A stretch of DNA of 49,101 nucleotides from contig SVPD01000016.1 of the NCBI GenBank assembly GCA_015066045.1, positions 1 to 49,101 on the forward strand, given 5' to 3'. A model generated the notes under the pieces. It was not told the origin of the DNA and searched no databases. It saw only the letters and a list, made by a program, of their open reading frames with translations. Each line of letters begins with the position of its first letter. The stretch's first letter is position 1. Of the stretch, positions 25,911-33,870 are shown one piece after another. The position numbers were made by a program, and so were the translations under genes. This stretch comes from Oscillospiraceae bacterium. GTDB taxonomy: Bacteria > Bacillota > Clostridia > Oscillospirales > Acutalibacteraceae.

Positions 25911-26345
25911 TCATATCATTTTACCCCGGATTTTTTTATCCAGAGTAACCGTAGTACCCTTACCGACCTTCGAAATCACCCGTATTCTGTCCATCATAGA
26001 CTCCATAACGGCGAAGCCGAGACCTGCTCTTTCGCCCTTAGAGGTAGTAAAAAGAGGCTCCATAGCTTTTTCTATGTTTTCGATGCCGATACCCTTGTCA
26101 CGGATTTTCACCCTGACAGTATTATTATCATAAAGGTTAACGGTTATGTAAATTTTTCCCTCTTTTTCTCTGTAGCCGTGAACGATGGAATTGGTAACCG
26201 CCTCGCTTACGGCGGTTTTTATGTCTGTTATTTCCTCGATATTCGGGTCCAGACAGGCCACGAAGGCCGACACGGAAACTCTGGCAAAGCCCTCATTGAC
26301 GCTTCTGGACTCCAGCACCATTTTCAGCTCATTTACACTTTTCAT
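25911..26345 (-). CDS. spoIIAB: Anti-sigma F factor and serine kinase SpoIIAB
   Basis: SpoIIAB binds and inhibits SigF and phosphorylates the anti-anti-sigma factor SpoIIAA. The 144-residue protein is a GHKL ATPase. The N box is AVSEAVTNSIVHGY (Glu48, Asn52), the G1 box is IRDKGIGIENIEKAMEP, followed by LFTTSKGERAGLGFAVMES with the ATP lid and G2 glycine pattern. Its ATG overlaps the spoIIAA stop codon (ATGA), so the partners are translated in a coupled way and in balanced amounts. Confidence 0.94.
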   Translation of the reverse strand: MKSVNELKMVLESRSVNEGFARVSVSAFVACLDPNIEEITDIKTAVSEAVTNSIVHGYREKEGKIYITVNLYDNNTVRVKIRDKGIGIENIEKAMEPLFTTSKGERAGLGFAVMESMMDRIRVISKVGKGTTVTLDKKIRGKMI

Positions 26346-26665
26346 CCCACTGTCTCCTTCACTCTGATTTCTCCTAATTTTTCTATCCCCGCCAGCTTCA
26401 TAACCTTATAGGCCGAGGGAGACAGGTTGTCCACCTTTATTTTTCCTGAATGGGTTCTCATCAGCTTATACCGCCCCATAACCAGACCTATGGCAGAGCT
26501 GTCCATAAAGCTTACCCCGTCAAAGTCAAGAATAAGAAGCTCGGGGCGGCGGAGAATTATGGCATCATCTATTCCCGTTCTGATGAGAGAGGCACTGTGA
26601 TGGTCTATTTCTCCGTCCAGATAAACCCGTATTTCCTTTCGGGTGTATTCTAATTTCGCAGACAT
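26342..26665 (-). CDS. spoIIAA: Anti-sigma F factor antagonist SpoIIAA
   Basis: SpoIIAA is a STAS-domain protein. When unphosphorylated it releases SigF from SpoIIAB in the forespore. The 107 residues include the phosphorylation motif FMDSSAIGLVMGRY, where Ser57 corresponds to the phosphorylated serine of B. subtilis. GGAGGAAAGAAAAA precedes ATG 26665. It heads the three-gene operon. The folC terminator ends only a few bases before its ribosome site, so the position of the sporulation promoter is not evident; I found no convincing sigma-H -35/-10 pair. Confidence 0.93.
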   Translation of the reverse strand: MSAKLEYTRKEIRVYLDGEIDHHSASLIRTGIDDAIILRRPELLILDFDGVSFMDSSAIGLVMGRYKLMRTHSGKIKVDNLSPSAYKVMKLAGIEKLGEIRVKETVG

Positions 26666-26682
26666 TTTTTCTTTCCTCCAAT

Positions 26683-26715
26683 AAAAAAAATCCGTTATGG
26701 GATTATCATAACGGA
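26683..26715 (-). terminator. Terminator of folC
   Basis: TCCGTTATG (26691-26699) and CATAACGGA (26707-26715) pair perfectly across a 7-base loop. The minus strand then reads TTTTTTTTATTGGAGG, so the T run directly abuts the spoIIAA ribosome site. Confidence 0.88.
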
Positions 26716-26739
26716 TAAAGGAGTATTAATTTGTAAAAA

Positions 26740-28041
26740 TCAGTCGCCTGAAATAATTTTTCTTATGTCGCTGACCAGATAGAAGGAGCCGCAGCACACG
26801 AGCACATCATTTTCCCCCGTAAGGGAAAGTGCCTTACGGTAAGCCTTTTCCGCATCGTCACAGAAAAAAACATTTTCGCAGAGCTCTCTTCCGACCTTGG
26901 CGAGAGTCGCAGGGCTTTCCCCTCTTATTTCATCGGTACGGGTAAAGACCACATTTTCACACAGAGGAAGCAGTATTTCAAAGCTTTTTCTGTAATCCTT
27001 ATCCTTCATCGACGCCATAAGAACTGTTATTTTTTTGTTACGCAGATGCTTTTCCGCCACCGAGCGCAGAGCCCGCATACAGCCCTCATTATGGCCGCCG
27101 TCCAGAATAATCAGAGGCTTTTCGCTGACCTTCTCCATACGGCACGGCACCGTAAACGAGGCTATGCCCCTTTCGATGTCCGCATCGGTCAGCCTCTCCC
27201 CTCTTTCCCTGAGAGCCAGAGCACATTCGGCCACGGTAATCATATTGGCTATCTGATGGTCGCCCTGCAGACAGGTGTGAAGTCTGAGATTTTTATAAAT
27301 AAAATCCGTGCCGTTTATGTCGCTTTTCAGCACGGTCAGCTCACTGATATCAGGCGAATAAAAGGCGGATTTTTTCCTTTCCGCTCTTTCCCTTATCACC
27401 TCAAAAGCCTCTCTGCTCTGGCCGATGAAATATCTGCCCTCACTGTCTGCGGGATAAGAAACGGTTATGCCGCCCTTACGGATTATGCCGCTTTTTTCTG
27501 CGGCTATTTTCTCCACGGTGTCACCGAGCATTTCCGTGTGATCAAGCGAAACCGACATAATTACCGAGGCCACGGAATCGGGAATGACGTTCGTGCTGTC
27601 GTGCTCTCCGCCGATGCCCGCCTCTAAAACGACTATGTCGCACCTCTCTCTTTCGTAATAAACGAGAGCCAGAAGCGTAATAAGCTCGAAAACCGTGGGC
27701 TGCATTTCCTCGGGAAGCGTCTGCGTCTTTTCCTTTATTTCCGAGACAAGACTGCAAAGACTGTCATCGCTTATGTATTCACCGTCGATCTGTATTCTCT
27801 CACCGAAGGAAATGACATAGGGAGAGGTAAAAAGCCCTGTTCTGTAGCCTGCGCAGGTAAAAATGCTGCTCATCGCTCCGGAAAAGGAGCCCTTTCCGTT
27901 GGTTCCTGCCACATGAATGAATTTAAGCCTTCTGTGAGGATTTCCGAAAAGAGATAAAAGATTTTCTATTCTCTCGTGCGAGGAGCTTTTCTGCATTTTT
28001 CTGAAGGAATAAATAAATTCCGTCGCCTGACTGACAGTCAT
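26740..28041 (-). CDS. folC: Folylpolyglutamate synthase / dihydrofolate synthase
   Basis: FolC adds glutamate to dihydropteroate and extends folate polyglutamate tails, using ATP. The 433-residue protein belongs to the Mur ligase superfamily: the ATP-binding loop is VAGTNGKGS (44-52), followed by GLFTSPYVISFGERIQIDG, the metal-binding and catalytic GIGGEHDSTNVI region, SLDHTEMLGDTVEKIAAEKSGI, and ILDGGHNEGCMRALRSV at the start of the C-terminal domain. GGGGAAGTGAAAA precedes ATG 28041. It is expressed from its own near-consensus promoter and closed by a terminator, so it is probably independent of the spoIIA operon that follows. Confidence 0.94.
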   Translation of the reverse strand: MTVSQATEFIYSFRKMQKSSSHERIENLLSLFGNPHRRLKFIHVAGTNGKGSFSGAMSSIFTCAGYRTGLFTSPYVISFGERIQIDGEYISDDSLCSLVSEIKEKTQTLPEEMQPTVFELITLLALVYYERERCDIVVLEAGIGGEHDSTNVIPDSVASVIMSVSLDHTEMLGDTVEKIAAEKSGIIRKGGITVSYPADSEGRYFIGQSREAFEVIRERAERKKSAFYSPDISELTVLKSDINGTDFIYKNLRLHTCLQGDHQIANMITVAECALALRERGERLTDADIERGIASFTVPCRMEKVSEKPLIILDGGHNEGCMRALRSVAEKHLRNKKITVLMASMKDKDYRKSFEILLPLCENVVFTRTDEIRGESPATLAKVGRELCENVFFCDDAEKAYRKALSLTGENDVLVCCGSFYLVSDIRKIISGD

Positions 28042-28072
28042 TTTTCACTTCCCCTTTCCCTGTTTTTACTTG

Positions 28073-28100
28073 ATTATACCATTTCACAGGGATATGTCAA
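28073..28100 (-). promoter_or_regulatory. Consensus promoter of folC
   Basis: On the minus strand TTGACA (28100-28095) and TATAAT (28078-28073) are 16 bases apart. The -35 box lies inside the last codons of the upstream gene. Confidence 0.88.
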
Positions 28101-28854
28101 CTAATTTTTCATATTCGCTGCTGCGAAGCTCCTTTACGAAGCACACCTCACAGAGTGCCGAAATAAAATCCGTCAGATTTATCCCCGCAGGGCAGAGGGA
28201 CTCATAGCAGCCCCGTATTTTTATGCCCTCACCCGTCAGAACTCTGGCGAAGGGAAGAAGCCTTTTTTCTCCCGTAATAAGCAGTCCCTTAAAGTACACG
28301 GGCACCGTATCGCTGCGGCAGGAAATTATTATCCCCTTTTCGGGAATGGCTGAAAGCTTATCGCTGACGAAAAGTGATATTCCGTATTCCTCCATCAGCC
28401 TTTTCGCCTGCGCCTCATAGGCTCTCCTGTTATCCGTTATCACCTTAAGCTCCCCCGCAAAGCTCACCAGACGGCCTATTTCCGTGTGAAGCACGCCCTT
28501 TTTATCGATAAGGGTTATCAGAGTCTCCGCAGGATTCAGCACACTTTTCTTAAGTCGGGAAACTGCCGAATTGAAAAGAAGTATATCCCTGAAATAGGAT
28601 GAAGAATAGCTCTTTATCTGCACACTGCTTTTAAAGCCCTCGGGAAAAATCAGTCCGTCGGTAAGAGAGGCGGTTATCCTTTTCAGCCTTTCCTCCGGTA
28701 TCTTTCCCTTATGCACCGGCACCTTAATTCTGTAAAAATATTCGTTTTCGGGCAGACTTACCTTTTCGGTTATTATCCTGTCACCCGTAAAGGCTCTTTT
28801 CAGCCTTTCCTTAAGCCCCTTTTCCCTTTCGTAAAGCTCTACTGTCCCAAACAA
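28084..28854 (-). CDS. Conserved-looking cytoplasmic protein of unknown function
   Basis: I do not recognise this protein. The reading frame extends to 29082, but its upstream part has a composition unlike a protein start. TTG at 28854, six bases after GAGGTG, is the best start and gives about 256 residues beginning MFGTVELYERE. There is no signal peptide or membrane helix. The N-terminal half is basic and mixed alpha/beta; the C-terminal half alternates short strands and helices (TLITLIDKKGVLHTEIG, LFVSDKLSAIPEKG), and CYESLCPAGINLTDFISALCEVC is cysteine-rich, with four Cys that might bind a metal. It is divergent from the two-component system and lies 42 bases before folC. Confidence 0.6.
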   Translation of the reverse strand: MFGTVELYEREKGLKERLKRAFTGDRIITEKVSLPENEYFYRIKVPVHKGKIPEERLKRITASLTDGLIFPEGFKSSVQIKSYSSSYFRDILLFNSAVSRLKKSVLNPAETLITLIDKKGVLHTEIGRLVSFAGELKVITDNRRAYEAQAKRLMEEYGISLFVSDKLSAIPEKGIIISCRSDTVPVYFKGLLITGEKRLLPFARVLTGEGIKIRGCYESLCPAGINLTDFISALCEVCFVKELRSSEYEKLVDISL

Positions 28855-28958
28855 AAAAATCACCTCATAAAATGCTATGTGAACCGAAAAGAAAAAAGAA
28901 GCGGTGTTCATTTTTAGTTGGTTTAAGGTAATTTTTTTATTATTATCCTGCACAGGAA

Positions 28959-28988
28959 TTGAAGAACGGCATATTTTTGTGATACAAT
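28959..28988 (+). promoter_or_regulatory. Probable promoter of the two-component system
   Basis: TTGAAG (28959-28964) and TACAAT (28983-28988) are 18 bases apart, about 23 bases before the response-regulator start. Confidence 0.6.
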
Positions 28989-29011
28989 ATAAAAAAACAG
29001 GAGGATTCAAT

Positions 29012-29689
29012 ATGAGACTTTTACTGGCTGAGGACGAAAAAGACCTGTCCAGAGCTCTCTGCGCAGTGCTCAAGCACAACAATTATTCCGTCGATGCGGT
29101 TTACGACGGACAGGATGCTCTCGACTACGGTCTTTGCGAAAACTACGACGGAATTATTCTGGACATAATGATGCCGAAGAAAAACGGCATAGACGTACTT
29201 AAGGAATTAAGACAGAAGGGTGTGGACACACCTATTCTCATGCTCACGGCAAAGGCTGAAACAGACGACAAAATAGCAGGTCTTGACGCCGGTGCCGACG
29301 ATTATCTTACCAAGCCCTTTTCCATGGGTGAGCTTATGGCGCGAATCAGAGCCATCACCAGACGTAAGGCAGAGTTTTCGCCAAATCTGCTCACCTTCGG
29401 CAAGCTCTCTCTGAACAGAGCGACCTATGAGCTTTCCGTGGGAGAGGAGTCCATCAGGCTCGGAAACAAAGAATTTCAGATGATGGAAATGCTTCTTTCC
29501 AACCCCGGCAGACTCATTTCTACAGAGCAGTTTATGGAAAGAATCTGGGGCTACGAAACGGAAGCGGAAATCAATGTGGTATGGGTTTACATTTCATATC
29601 TGCGTAAAAAGCTCAGCACCCTCGGCGCCGACCTTGAAATCAAGGCAGTCAGAGGCGTGGGCTACACCTTGGAAAAAATTTCGGAATAA
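29012..29689 (+). CDS. OmpR/PhoB-family response regulator
   Basis: This 225-residue protein has a receiver domain (1-115) with acidic residues in LLAEDEKD, the phosphoacceptor Asp51 in YDGIILDIMMP, the Thr/Ser site in ILMLTAKAE and the Lys in DYLTKPFS. A winged-helix DNA-binding domain (about 130-222) follows, with WVYISYLRKKL and the C-terminal hairpin GVGYTLE. AGGAGGATTCAAT precedes ATG 29012, which is preferred over upstream ATGs in the open frame. It is followed by its histidine kinase. The signal and target genes are unknown; no dedicated neighbour such as a transporter gives a hint. Confidence 0.92.
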   Translation: MRLLLAEDEKDLSRALCAVLKHNNYSVDAVYDGQDALDYGLCENYDGIILDIMMPKKNGIDVLKELRQKGVDTPILMLTAKAETDDKIAGLDAGADDYLTKPFSMGELMARIRAITRRKAEFSPNLLTFGKLSLNRATYELSVGEESIRLGNKEFQMMEMLLSNPGRLISTEQFMERIWGYETEAEINVVWVYISYLRKKLSTLGADLEIKAVRGVGYTLEKISE

Positions 29690-29697
29690 GAGGGGGA

Positions 29698-29714
29698 CGG
29701 CAGTAAGGCTGCCG
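29698..29714 (+). promoter_or_regulatory. Hairpin between Shine-Dalgarno and kinase start
   Basis: CGGCAG (29698-29703) pairs with CTGCCG (29709-29714) around a TAAGG loop. The only good ribosome-binding sequence, GAGGGGG (29690-29696), lies 28 bases before ATG 29725. If the hairpin folds, the effective spacing becomes about 11 bases, so it may bring the ribosome site to the start codon. Confidence 0.55.
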
Positions 29715-29724
29715 ACGCTTAGTT

Positions 29725-30966
29725 ATGTTAAAGAAACTGCAGCTTAAATTCATAGTAATAACAATGTTTGCCCTCGGCTCTCTGATGCTGGTGCAGACGA
29801 TGACCGTGAACGCCATCAGCATTTATCAGAAGGATGTGAAGATGAAGGAAATTCTTCAGGTTATTACGGCAAACAACGGTGTTTTACCAAAGGGCTACGA
29901 CGACACCTCGAGAGAGCATGCGCAGGATATTTTCAATCCCTTCGGCCAGTTTGAGATAACGCTGGAAACACCCTACTCCACCCGCTATTTCGTGGTGGAG
30001 CTGACGGGAAATGTGGTCACCAAGGTGTCCACGGAAAACATCGCCGCCGTCGATAACCGTAAGGCTTTGGAATATGCTGCTCAGATTTACGGCACGGAGC
30101 CCGGCTACGGCACACTGGATTCCTACCGTTATCTGTACACGAAAAACGGCGACAGAAGCATGATGGTTTTTCTTTACTTCCAGAATGAAGTAAAAGAGAT
30201 AGCCACCCTGTTTTCTATCTCCGTCACCGTCAGTGCCGTTACGCTTCTGGTGCTGCTGGCCATTATTTATCTTCTCTCTAAAAACGCTATGAAGCCCGTG
30301 GCCGAAAGCATAAAAAAGCAGAAGCAGTTCATCACCGATGCCGGTCACGAGCTGAAAACACCGCTTACCATCATTTCTGCCGATGCGGAGGTTTTGGAGA
30401 TGTGTCACGGCGAAAACGAATGGACCGCCAGCATAAAAAATCAGACCTCGAGAATGAATGTGCTGGTAAAAAATCTCGTGGAGCTGACCAAGCTCAACGA
30501 GGCGCAGGACACCTCCGAGAGAACAAATTTCAGTCTGAGCGATGCGGTTATAGAGACGGCCTCCGATTTCGAGTCAAGAGCAAAAATAAACGGTCAGTCT
30601 CTCATTTTCTCAGTCTCTCCGAGCATCAGGTATTTCGGAAATGAGGCTGAAATAAGACAGCTGGTTTCTATCCTCTGCGATAACGCCATCAAATACACCG
30701 ATAAGGGCGGCACCATAAAAATCTCTCTCTACCGCAGCGGTACGAGCACCTATCTTGATATCTTCAATACCACGGAATACGTCAATCCCTCTTCTGTTTC
30801 ACGGCTTTTCGACCGTTTCTACAGAGGCGACTCCTCCCGCTCGAGAGAAACGGGCGGCTACGGCATCGGTCTTTCCATAGCCAAGGCTATCGTAGACAGG
30901 CACAAGGGTAAAATCAAAGCCATCGCCAACGGAACGAAGGAAATAACCTTCAGGGTTACTTTATAA
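29725..30966 (+). CDS. Membrane sensor histidine kinase
   Basis: This 413-residue kinase has two membrane helices (about 8-30 and 160-184) that enclose an extracellular sensor region of about 130 residues without a recognised fold. The HisKA domain carries His208 in FITDAGHELKTPL. The ATPase domain has the N box around Asn320 (ILCDNAIKYTDKGG) and the G boxes FDRFYRGD and GGYGIGLSIAKAIV. There is no clear HAMP domain. It is the partner of the response regulator 35 bases upstream and would autophosphorylate on His208. The start codon lacks a normally spaced ribosome site (see the hairpin at 29698-29714). Confidence 0.9.
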   Translation: MLKKLQLKFIVITMFALGSLMLVQTMTVNAISIYQKDVKMKEILQVITANNGVLPKGYDDTSREHAQDIFNPFGQFEITLETPYSTRYFVVELTGNVVTKVSTENIAAVDNRKALEYAAQIYGTEPGYGTLDSYRYLYTKNGDRSMMVFLYFQNEVKEIATLFSISVTVSAVTLLVLLAIIYLLSKNAMKPVAESIKKQKQFITDAGHELKTPLTIISADAEVLEMCHGENEWTASIKNQTSRMNVLVKNLVELTKLNEAQDTSERTNFSLSDAVIETASDFESRAKINGQSLIFSVSPSIRYFGNEAEIRQLVSILCDNAIKYTDKGGTIKISLYRSGTSTYLDIFNTTEYVNPSSVSRLFDRFYRGDSSRSRETGGYGIGLSIAKAIVDRHKGKIKAIANGTKEITFRVTL

Positions 30967-30978
30967 TAGTCAATACAG

Positions 30979-31007
30979 TTGACAAAAGAGCAGAAAAGTG
31001 ATAAAGT
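30979..31007 (+). promoter_or_regulatory. Promoter of yebC
   Basis: TTGACA (30979-30984) and TAAAGT (31002-31007) are 17 bases apart, 13 bases after the kinase stop codon. It makes yebC independent of the two-component operon. Confidence 0.8.
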
Positions 31008-31044
31008 ATACAGGTTAAAAATTATAAAAGGATTGGTGAATAAT

Positions 31045-31785
31045 ATGTCAGGCCATTCAAAATGGAGTACCATTAAAAGAAAAAAGGAAAAGACTGACGG
31101 CGCCAGAGCTAAGGTCTTCACGAAGATAGGCAGAGAAATCGCCATCGCCGTACGTGACGGCGGACCTGATCCCGCATCAAACTCGAAGCTCAAGGACATT
31201 ATTGCCAAGGCAAAGGCAAACAATGTGCCCAACGATAACATCGAAAGAATCATCAAAAAGGCCTCCGGTGAAGCAGGCGGAGCAAACTACGAGGCTATTA
31301 TGTACGAGGGCTACGGTCCCTCAGGCATCGCAGTTATCGTAGAAACTCTCACCGATAACCGTAACCGTACTGCCGGTGAAATGCGCCACTACTTCGATAA
31401 AAATAAGGGCAATCTCGGTCAGCAGGGCTGTGTTTCCTTTATGTTCACCCGCTACGGTGTTATCGTTATCGAGGCTGAGGATGTAGACGAGGACAAGCTT
31501 ATGGAGGATGCACTCGAAGCAGGTGCAGTTGACTTCATCACCGACGAAGAGGACATCTATGTAGTCCGTACGGAGCCCAACGACCTCGGCGCAGTCCGTG
31601 ACGATCTCGATGCCAAGGGCTACAAGTTCGTTTCTGCCGAAGTGGAATACATCCCCAACACGGAAACTGCCCTTTCAGATCCCGAAGATCTCAAGTGTAT
31701 GGGTAAGCTTTTAGATATGCTCGAGGATAATGACGACGTGCAGAATGTATGGCATAACCTCGAGAATGAGGATGACCTTCCCTGA
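31045..31785 (+). CDS. YebC/PmpR family protein (DUF28)
   Basis: This 246-residue protein belongs to the YebC family, long annotated as transcriptional regulators and in recent work linked to easing ribosome stalling at proline-rich stretches. The family signature MSGHSKWSTIKRKKEKTDGARAKVF is at the N-terminus, with GPSGIAVIVETLTDNRNRT and GCVSFMFTRYG further in. AAAGGATTGGTGAATAAT precedes ATG 31045; upstream codons in frame overlap the promoter and are not part of the protein. It is monocistronic, with a consensus-like promoter and a terminator. Confidence 0.93.
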   Translation: MSGHSKWSTIKRKKEKTDGARAKVFTKIGREIAIAVRDGGPDPASNSKLKDIIAKAKANNVPNDNIERIIKKASGEAGGANYEAIMYEGYGPSGIAVIVETLTDNRNRTAGEMRHYFDKNKGNLGQQGCVSFMFTRYGVIVIEAEDVDEDKLMEDALEAGAVDFITDEEDIYVVRTEPNDLGAVRDDLDAKGYKFVSAEVEYIPNTETALSDPEDLKCMGKLLDMLEDNDDVQNVWHNLENEDDLP

Positions 31786-31802
31786 TGTGATTCACACAGG
31801 GG

Positions 31803-31834
31803 AATGAATAATGAATGATTAATAATGAATAATT
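31803..31834. repeat. Short A/T-rich direct repeats behind yebC
   Basis: Three to four degenerate units of the type AATAATGAAT follow the yebC stop codon. The tract resembles the G/C-richer one at 13857-13886 in position and structure. Confidence 0.5.
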
Positions 31835-31836
31835 GT

Positions 31837-31869
31837 GGTCGCGGGTTAGTTCCTGCGACCGATTTTTTT
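31837..31869 (+). terminator. Terminator of yebC
   Basis: GGTCGCGGG (31837-31845) pairs with CCTGCGACC (31852-31860; one G-T pair) and is followed by GATTTTTTT. Confidence 0.9.
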
Positions 31870-31940
31870 GTCGGTTCCGCAGAGGATACCGGGCGACCAA
31901 TATAAAGTTTATGATTATAAAAAAACAATATATTTTTCAA

Positions 31941-31980
31941 AAAAACATCTGTAAAGGTATTGACTTTTACAGATGTTTTT
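31941..31980 (+). terminator. Second hairpin containing the ylxM promoter
   Basis: AAAAACATCTGTAAA (31941-31955) pairs perfectly with TTTACAGATGTTTTT (31966-31980), a terminator-like hairpin ending in five T. The -35 box of the next promoter lies in its loop and the 3' arm is the promoter spacer. Confidence 0.65.
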
Positions 31981-31988
31981 AGTATAAT
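31960..31988 (+). promoter_or_regulatory. Promoter of the ylxM-ffh operon
   Basis: TTGACT (31960-31965) and TATAAT (31983-31988) are 17 bases apart. The expected start point near 31995 begins a 5' hairpin, CTGTAAAG (31996-32003) with CTTTACAG (32012-32019). Confidence 0.85.
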
Positions 31989-32041
31989 AACCAAGCTGTA
32001 AAGTTAATCTTCTTTACAGACACGGAAAGAGGGGTGAAATA

Positions 32042-32404
32042 ATGGCTAAAAATCTCGATGTTATAATGCTTCTGGATACCTACGGTGAGCTTCTCACTCA
32101 GAAGCAGCAGGATTTTATCAGCTATTATTATAACGATGATCTCTCTCTTGCCGAAATAGCAGAGAACGAGGGCATCACCCGTCAGGGTGTACGTGACGCC
32201 ATCAAAAGAGCAGAAGCTCAGCTTTTCTCATTTGAGGAGCACATCGGACTCTGCGAGCGTCTGGAAAAAATGAGAAAGGGACTCGCTGAAATCAGTGAGC
32301 TTACCTGCGTTATCAACGAGGTAAACCGCAGAACCATCCTTTCCCGCGAAATAAACGACGCCGTGGCGAGAATTTCCGTTTTAACACAGATGATTGGCGA
32401 ATAA
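32042..32404 (+). CDS. ylxM: YlxM family helix-turn-helix protein
   Basis: YlxM is a small protein encoded beside ffh in Firmicutes and reported to act with the signal recognition particle. The 120 residues carry a sigma-70-region-4-like helix-turn-helix, LTQKQQDFISYYYNDDLSLAEIAENEGITRQGVRDAIKRAE, in two adjoining stretches, followed by a helical C-terminus. AGAGGGGTGAAATA precedes ATG 32042. It starts the operon ylxM-ffh-rpsP-khpA, 21 bases before ffh. Confidence 0.9.
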   Translation: MAKNLDVIMLLDTYGELLTQKQQDFISYYYNDDLSLAEIAENEGITRQGVRDAIKRAEAQLFSFEEHIGLCERLEKMRKGLAEISELTCVINEVNRRTILSREINDAVARISVLTQMIGE

Positions 32405-32425
32405 ACCCGAAAGGATTGATTCAAG

Positions 32426-33805
32426 ATGGCATTTGAAGGTCTTTCAGACAGACTGGAGGCCGCCTTTAAAAAGCTGAAAAGTAAGGGCGCTCTTACCGAA
32501 AGCGACGTAAAGGAAGCCATGAGAGAGGTTCGTCTGGCTCTTTTGGAAGCAGACGTTAACTACAAGGTCGCCAAAGACTTCACCAAAACAGTAACCGAAA
32601 GAGCCGTAGGCGAAAAGGTTATGGAAAGTCTTACCCCCTCACAGATGGTTATTAAAATCGTCAATGAGGAGCTTACCAATCTCATGGGCGGTACCAAGTC
32701 AAGACTCAATACAGCCAACCACCCTCCCACGATCGTTATGATGTGCGGTCTGCAGGGTTCAGGTAAAACCACCCACAGTGCTAAGCTGGCACTTATGCTT
32801 AAAAATCAGGGACACAGACCTCTGCTCGTCGGATGTGACGTTTACCGTCCCGCCGCCATCAAGCAGTTAGAGGTCGTCGGTGAAAAGGCAGGCGTTCCCG
32901 TTTTCCAGCTCGGACAGATAGATCCGGTGGAAATCGCACGTAAGGCCGTCGCCCACGCCAAGGACCACGGCTATGACTATGTATTTCTCGACACGGCAGG
33001 CCGTCTCCACGTGGACGAGGAGCTTATGGAAGAGCTCAAAAACATCAAAAGCGAGGTTCACCCCCACGAAATTATGCTCGTCGTAGACTCCATGACAGGT
33101 CAGGACGCAGTCAATGTAGCTACCTCCTTCAATGAGGCACTCGGCATAGACGGTCTTCTGCTTACAAAGCTCGACGGTGACACACGAGGCGGTGCGGCAC
33201 TCTCAGCCAGAGCCGTCACAGGTAAGCCCATCAAATTCGTCGGTACAGGTGAAAAGCTCGAAAATCTCGATGTTTTCCACCCTGACAGAATGGCTTCGAG
33301 AATTCTCGGTATGGGTGATATGCTTTCTCTTATCGAAAGAGCAGAGCAGCAGCTGGACGAAAAGAAGGCTGCAGAGCTGGAAAGAAAGCTGCGTAAAAAC
33401 AAATTCGATCTTAATGACCTGCTCGACCAGCTTCAGCAGGTAAGAAAGATGGGCCCCATAAAGGAAATGCTTAAAATGCTTCCCGGTGTGGGCAAAAAAA
33501 TCGATGAGGTAGAGGTAGACGAAAGACAGTTTGACCGTGTTCAGGCTATCATCCTCTCTATGACTCCTCAGGAAAGAGCCAAGCCCGACATCATCAACCC
33601 CTCACGAAAGAGACGAATCGCAGCAGGCTGCGGTATGCAGGTAGAGGATGTCAACCGTCTGCTCAGTCAGTACAGACAGATGCAGAAAATGTTCAAGCAG
33701 CTCGGCGGCAAAAACTCTAAAAAGATGCAGAAAAGAATGAGAAATATGCCCGGCATGATGAACGGAATGAACGGAATGAACGGCATGGGCGGTTTCCCGA
33801 TGTAA
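32426..33805 (+). CDS. ffh: Signal recognition particle GTPase Ffh
   Basis: Ffh binds 4.5S/6S RNA and signal sequences and delivers nascent membrane and exported proteins to FtsY. The 459 residues have the N domain (1-90), the G domain with GLQGSGKTT (108-116), DVYRPAAIKQL, DTAGRLHVD and TKLDGDTRGGAALS, and a methionine-rich M domain (about 330-459) with RKRRIAAGCGMQVEDVNRLL, which binds SRP RNA. The C-terminus is a repetitive Met/Gly/Asn tail. AAAGGATTGATTCAAG precedes ATG 32426. It lies within the ylxM-rpsP-khpA operon. Confidence 0.97.
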   Translation: MAFEGLSDRLEAAFKKLKSKGALTESDVKEAMREVRLALLEADVNYKVAKDFTKTVTERAVGEKVMESLTPSQMVIKIVNEELTNLMGGTKSRLNTANHPPTIVMMCGLQGSGKTTHSAKLALMLKNQGHRPLLVGCDVYRPAAIKQLEVVGEKAGVPVFQLGQIDPVEIARKAVAHAKDHGYDYVFLDTAGRLHVDEELMEELKNIKSEVHPHEIMLVVDSMTGQDAVNVATSFNEALGIDGLLLTKLDGDTRGGAALSARAVTGKPIKFVGTGEKLENLDVFHPDRMASRILGMGDMLSLIERAEQQLDEKKAAELERKLRKNKFDLNDLLDQLQQVRKMGPIKEMLKMLPGVGKKIDEVEVDERQFDRVQAIILSMTPQERAKPDIINPSRKRRIAAGCGMQVEDVNRLLSQYRQMQKMFKQLGGKNSKKMQKRMRNMPGMMNGMNGMNGMGGFPM

Positions 33806-33870
33806 GTTAAAGACACGAATGTGTTAAAATATCAAACAAACAAAAAATTATTTTATTGGAGGTCATTAAA

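Noticed and set aside
25231-26665. SigB-RsbV-RsbW stress module instead of the spoIIA operon
   Set aside because: Gene order, the short SigF length, the DSSAIGLVMGRY motif and the VILGEIKRIFRD region fit SpoIIAA-SpoIIAB-SigF, and no Rsb phosphatase genes are adjacent.
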